Positions 63,487 through 64,000 of a stretch of 64,000 nt of DNA are shown in pieces. The DNA comes from Ramazzottius varieornatus (Eukaryota; Tardigrada; Eutardigrada; Parachela; Ramazzottiidae). The DNA lies in NCBI GenBank assembly GCA_001949185.1, contig BDGG01000001.1, positions 5,571,527 through 5,635,526 of the forward strand, given 5' to 3'. A model generated the notes under the pieces. The model saw only the letters and a program-made list of their open reading frames with translations. It was not told the DNA's origin and ran no database searches. The position numbers and the translations under genes are program-made. Each line of letters starts with the position of its first letter. Position 1 is the stretch's first letter.

Positions 63487-64000
63487 TATTGTGTGGTATC
63501 TTCGGCACAACGTAGGACGGTGCTGCGCGGAACTTTGAAGACCGGAGCTGCTTCGCGTAATCCCATTCTATTCTCGACAGCAGATAGCGCGTCCTTCGGG
63601 GCTTCTTTGGTGTATCATCGAGGCTGCTTGGTCTTGAAGGGCTGGATATACTCAAAAACCTTTACGGAAAGGATATCGAGACAGCGAGTCCAGAGCTTTT
63701 CCGAGAGAAAGTCGAATAGCCATGCACAACAGCGGAAAAGCATAAGAGTGAAATAGCTGATCGGGTGACTGCCGCTGTCCATGACAATTTTCTACGGTTG
63801 AATTTACGGCGTTACGTCGTTTGTCCGATTCTGTTGCTGGCTTCCATACAAAATGTAAATTTGCCGTCTTTTCCGCCTGGCCCATAATTTTTACTGGCTC
63901 ATAATATCTCGTCGTGCTTGTACGGTAAACGTTTGACTGGTGCCAAATAGAAATCGAAGAGTGATGTACACATCTCGAACGATTGAACTGTACCGGCACA

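Larger units (their letters stand above)
62918..63913. repeat. Dispersed repeat R1, full-length copy with nested insertions
   Basis: The left terminus ACGAGATATTATGAGCCAGT and the right terminus, inverted ACGAGATATTATGAGCCAGT, form a TIR of about 35 bp with a following GG(C/A)CCA(A/G)GC block. Two MITEs are nested inside (63011-63251 and 63333-63486). Non-coding by eye. Related copies lie at 1-328 and 57614-57925. Confidence 0.8.

Noticed and set aside
1-64000. tRNA, rRNA or CRISPR arrays
   Set aside because: No cloverleaf with a GGTTCRANNCC box, no rRNA-like stretch and no regular repeat-spacer pattern was found by eye; a covariance-model scan would be needed to exclude divergent RNA genes.

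Overview
The window is eukaryotic and almost certainly from an animal genome. Four genes read cleanly through GT..AG introns, many only 50-100 nt long: a penta-EF-hand (peflin-like) protein, ISCA2 (mitochondrial Fe-S assembly), holocytochrome c synthase, and a secreted matrix metalloproteinase with a hemopexin domain. The MMP points to Metazoa. I cannot name the species. Two runs of N mark assembly gaps, and both sit inside inverted repeats.

Layout. 1-16.8 kb is gene-rich: PEF gene (1611-2887, minus), ISCA2 (3646-4677, minus), HCCS (5621-6774, plus), a Ser/Thr-rich secreted protein (7765-8376, minus), an unknown 138-aa ORF (9953-10369, plus) and a ten-exon MMP (11237-15287, plus). 16.9-29.6 kb is one 12.7-kb env-bearing Ty3/gypsy-type LTR element on the minus strand, with two identical 273-bp LTRs and a GTTT target duplication. 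Its gag, protease, RT/RNase H, integrase and env regions carry several stops and frameshifts. It also has two accessory ORFs that appear to be paralogues of each other, and possible antisense spliced ORFs. 29.6-39.2 kb holds two unrecognised multi-exon genes, with a family of ~70-bp inverted-repeat elements in or near their introns, plus several MITE-like repeats.

39192-51156 is a Maverick/Polinton with both ends present: AG...CT termini, ~210-227-bp terminal inverted repeats and a perfect 6-bp target duplication GTTGTG. It keeps recognisable pieces of the double-jelly-roll major capsid protein, the minor capsid (penton-like) protein, the chromodomain integrase, the packaging ATPase and the protein-primed DNA polymerase B, all decayed. 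Its left end has three tandem paralogous small cysteine-rich genes that I do not recognise; I consider these the best candidate for something undescribed.

51.1-64 kb has a degenerate chromovirus fragment split by a MITE, several unrecognised minus-strand coding regions, a membrane protein ORF (58540-59337), a pogo/Tigger-like transposon with intact TIRs and TA target duplication (60577-62313), and a ~1-kb repeat with two nested MITEs. The window is thus a patchwork of compact host genes and at least four transposon classes (LTR, Polinton, pogo, and MITEs with TA or 8-bp duplications), with the order of insertion readable in places.
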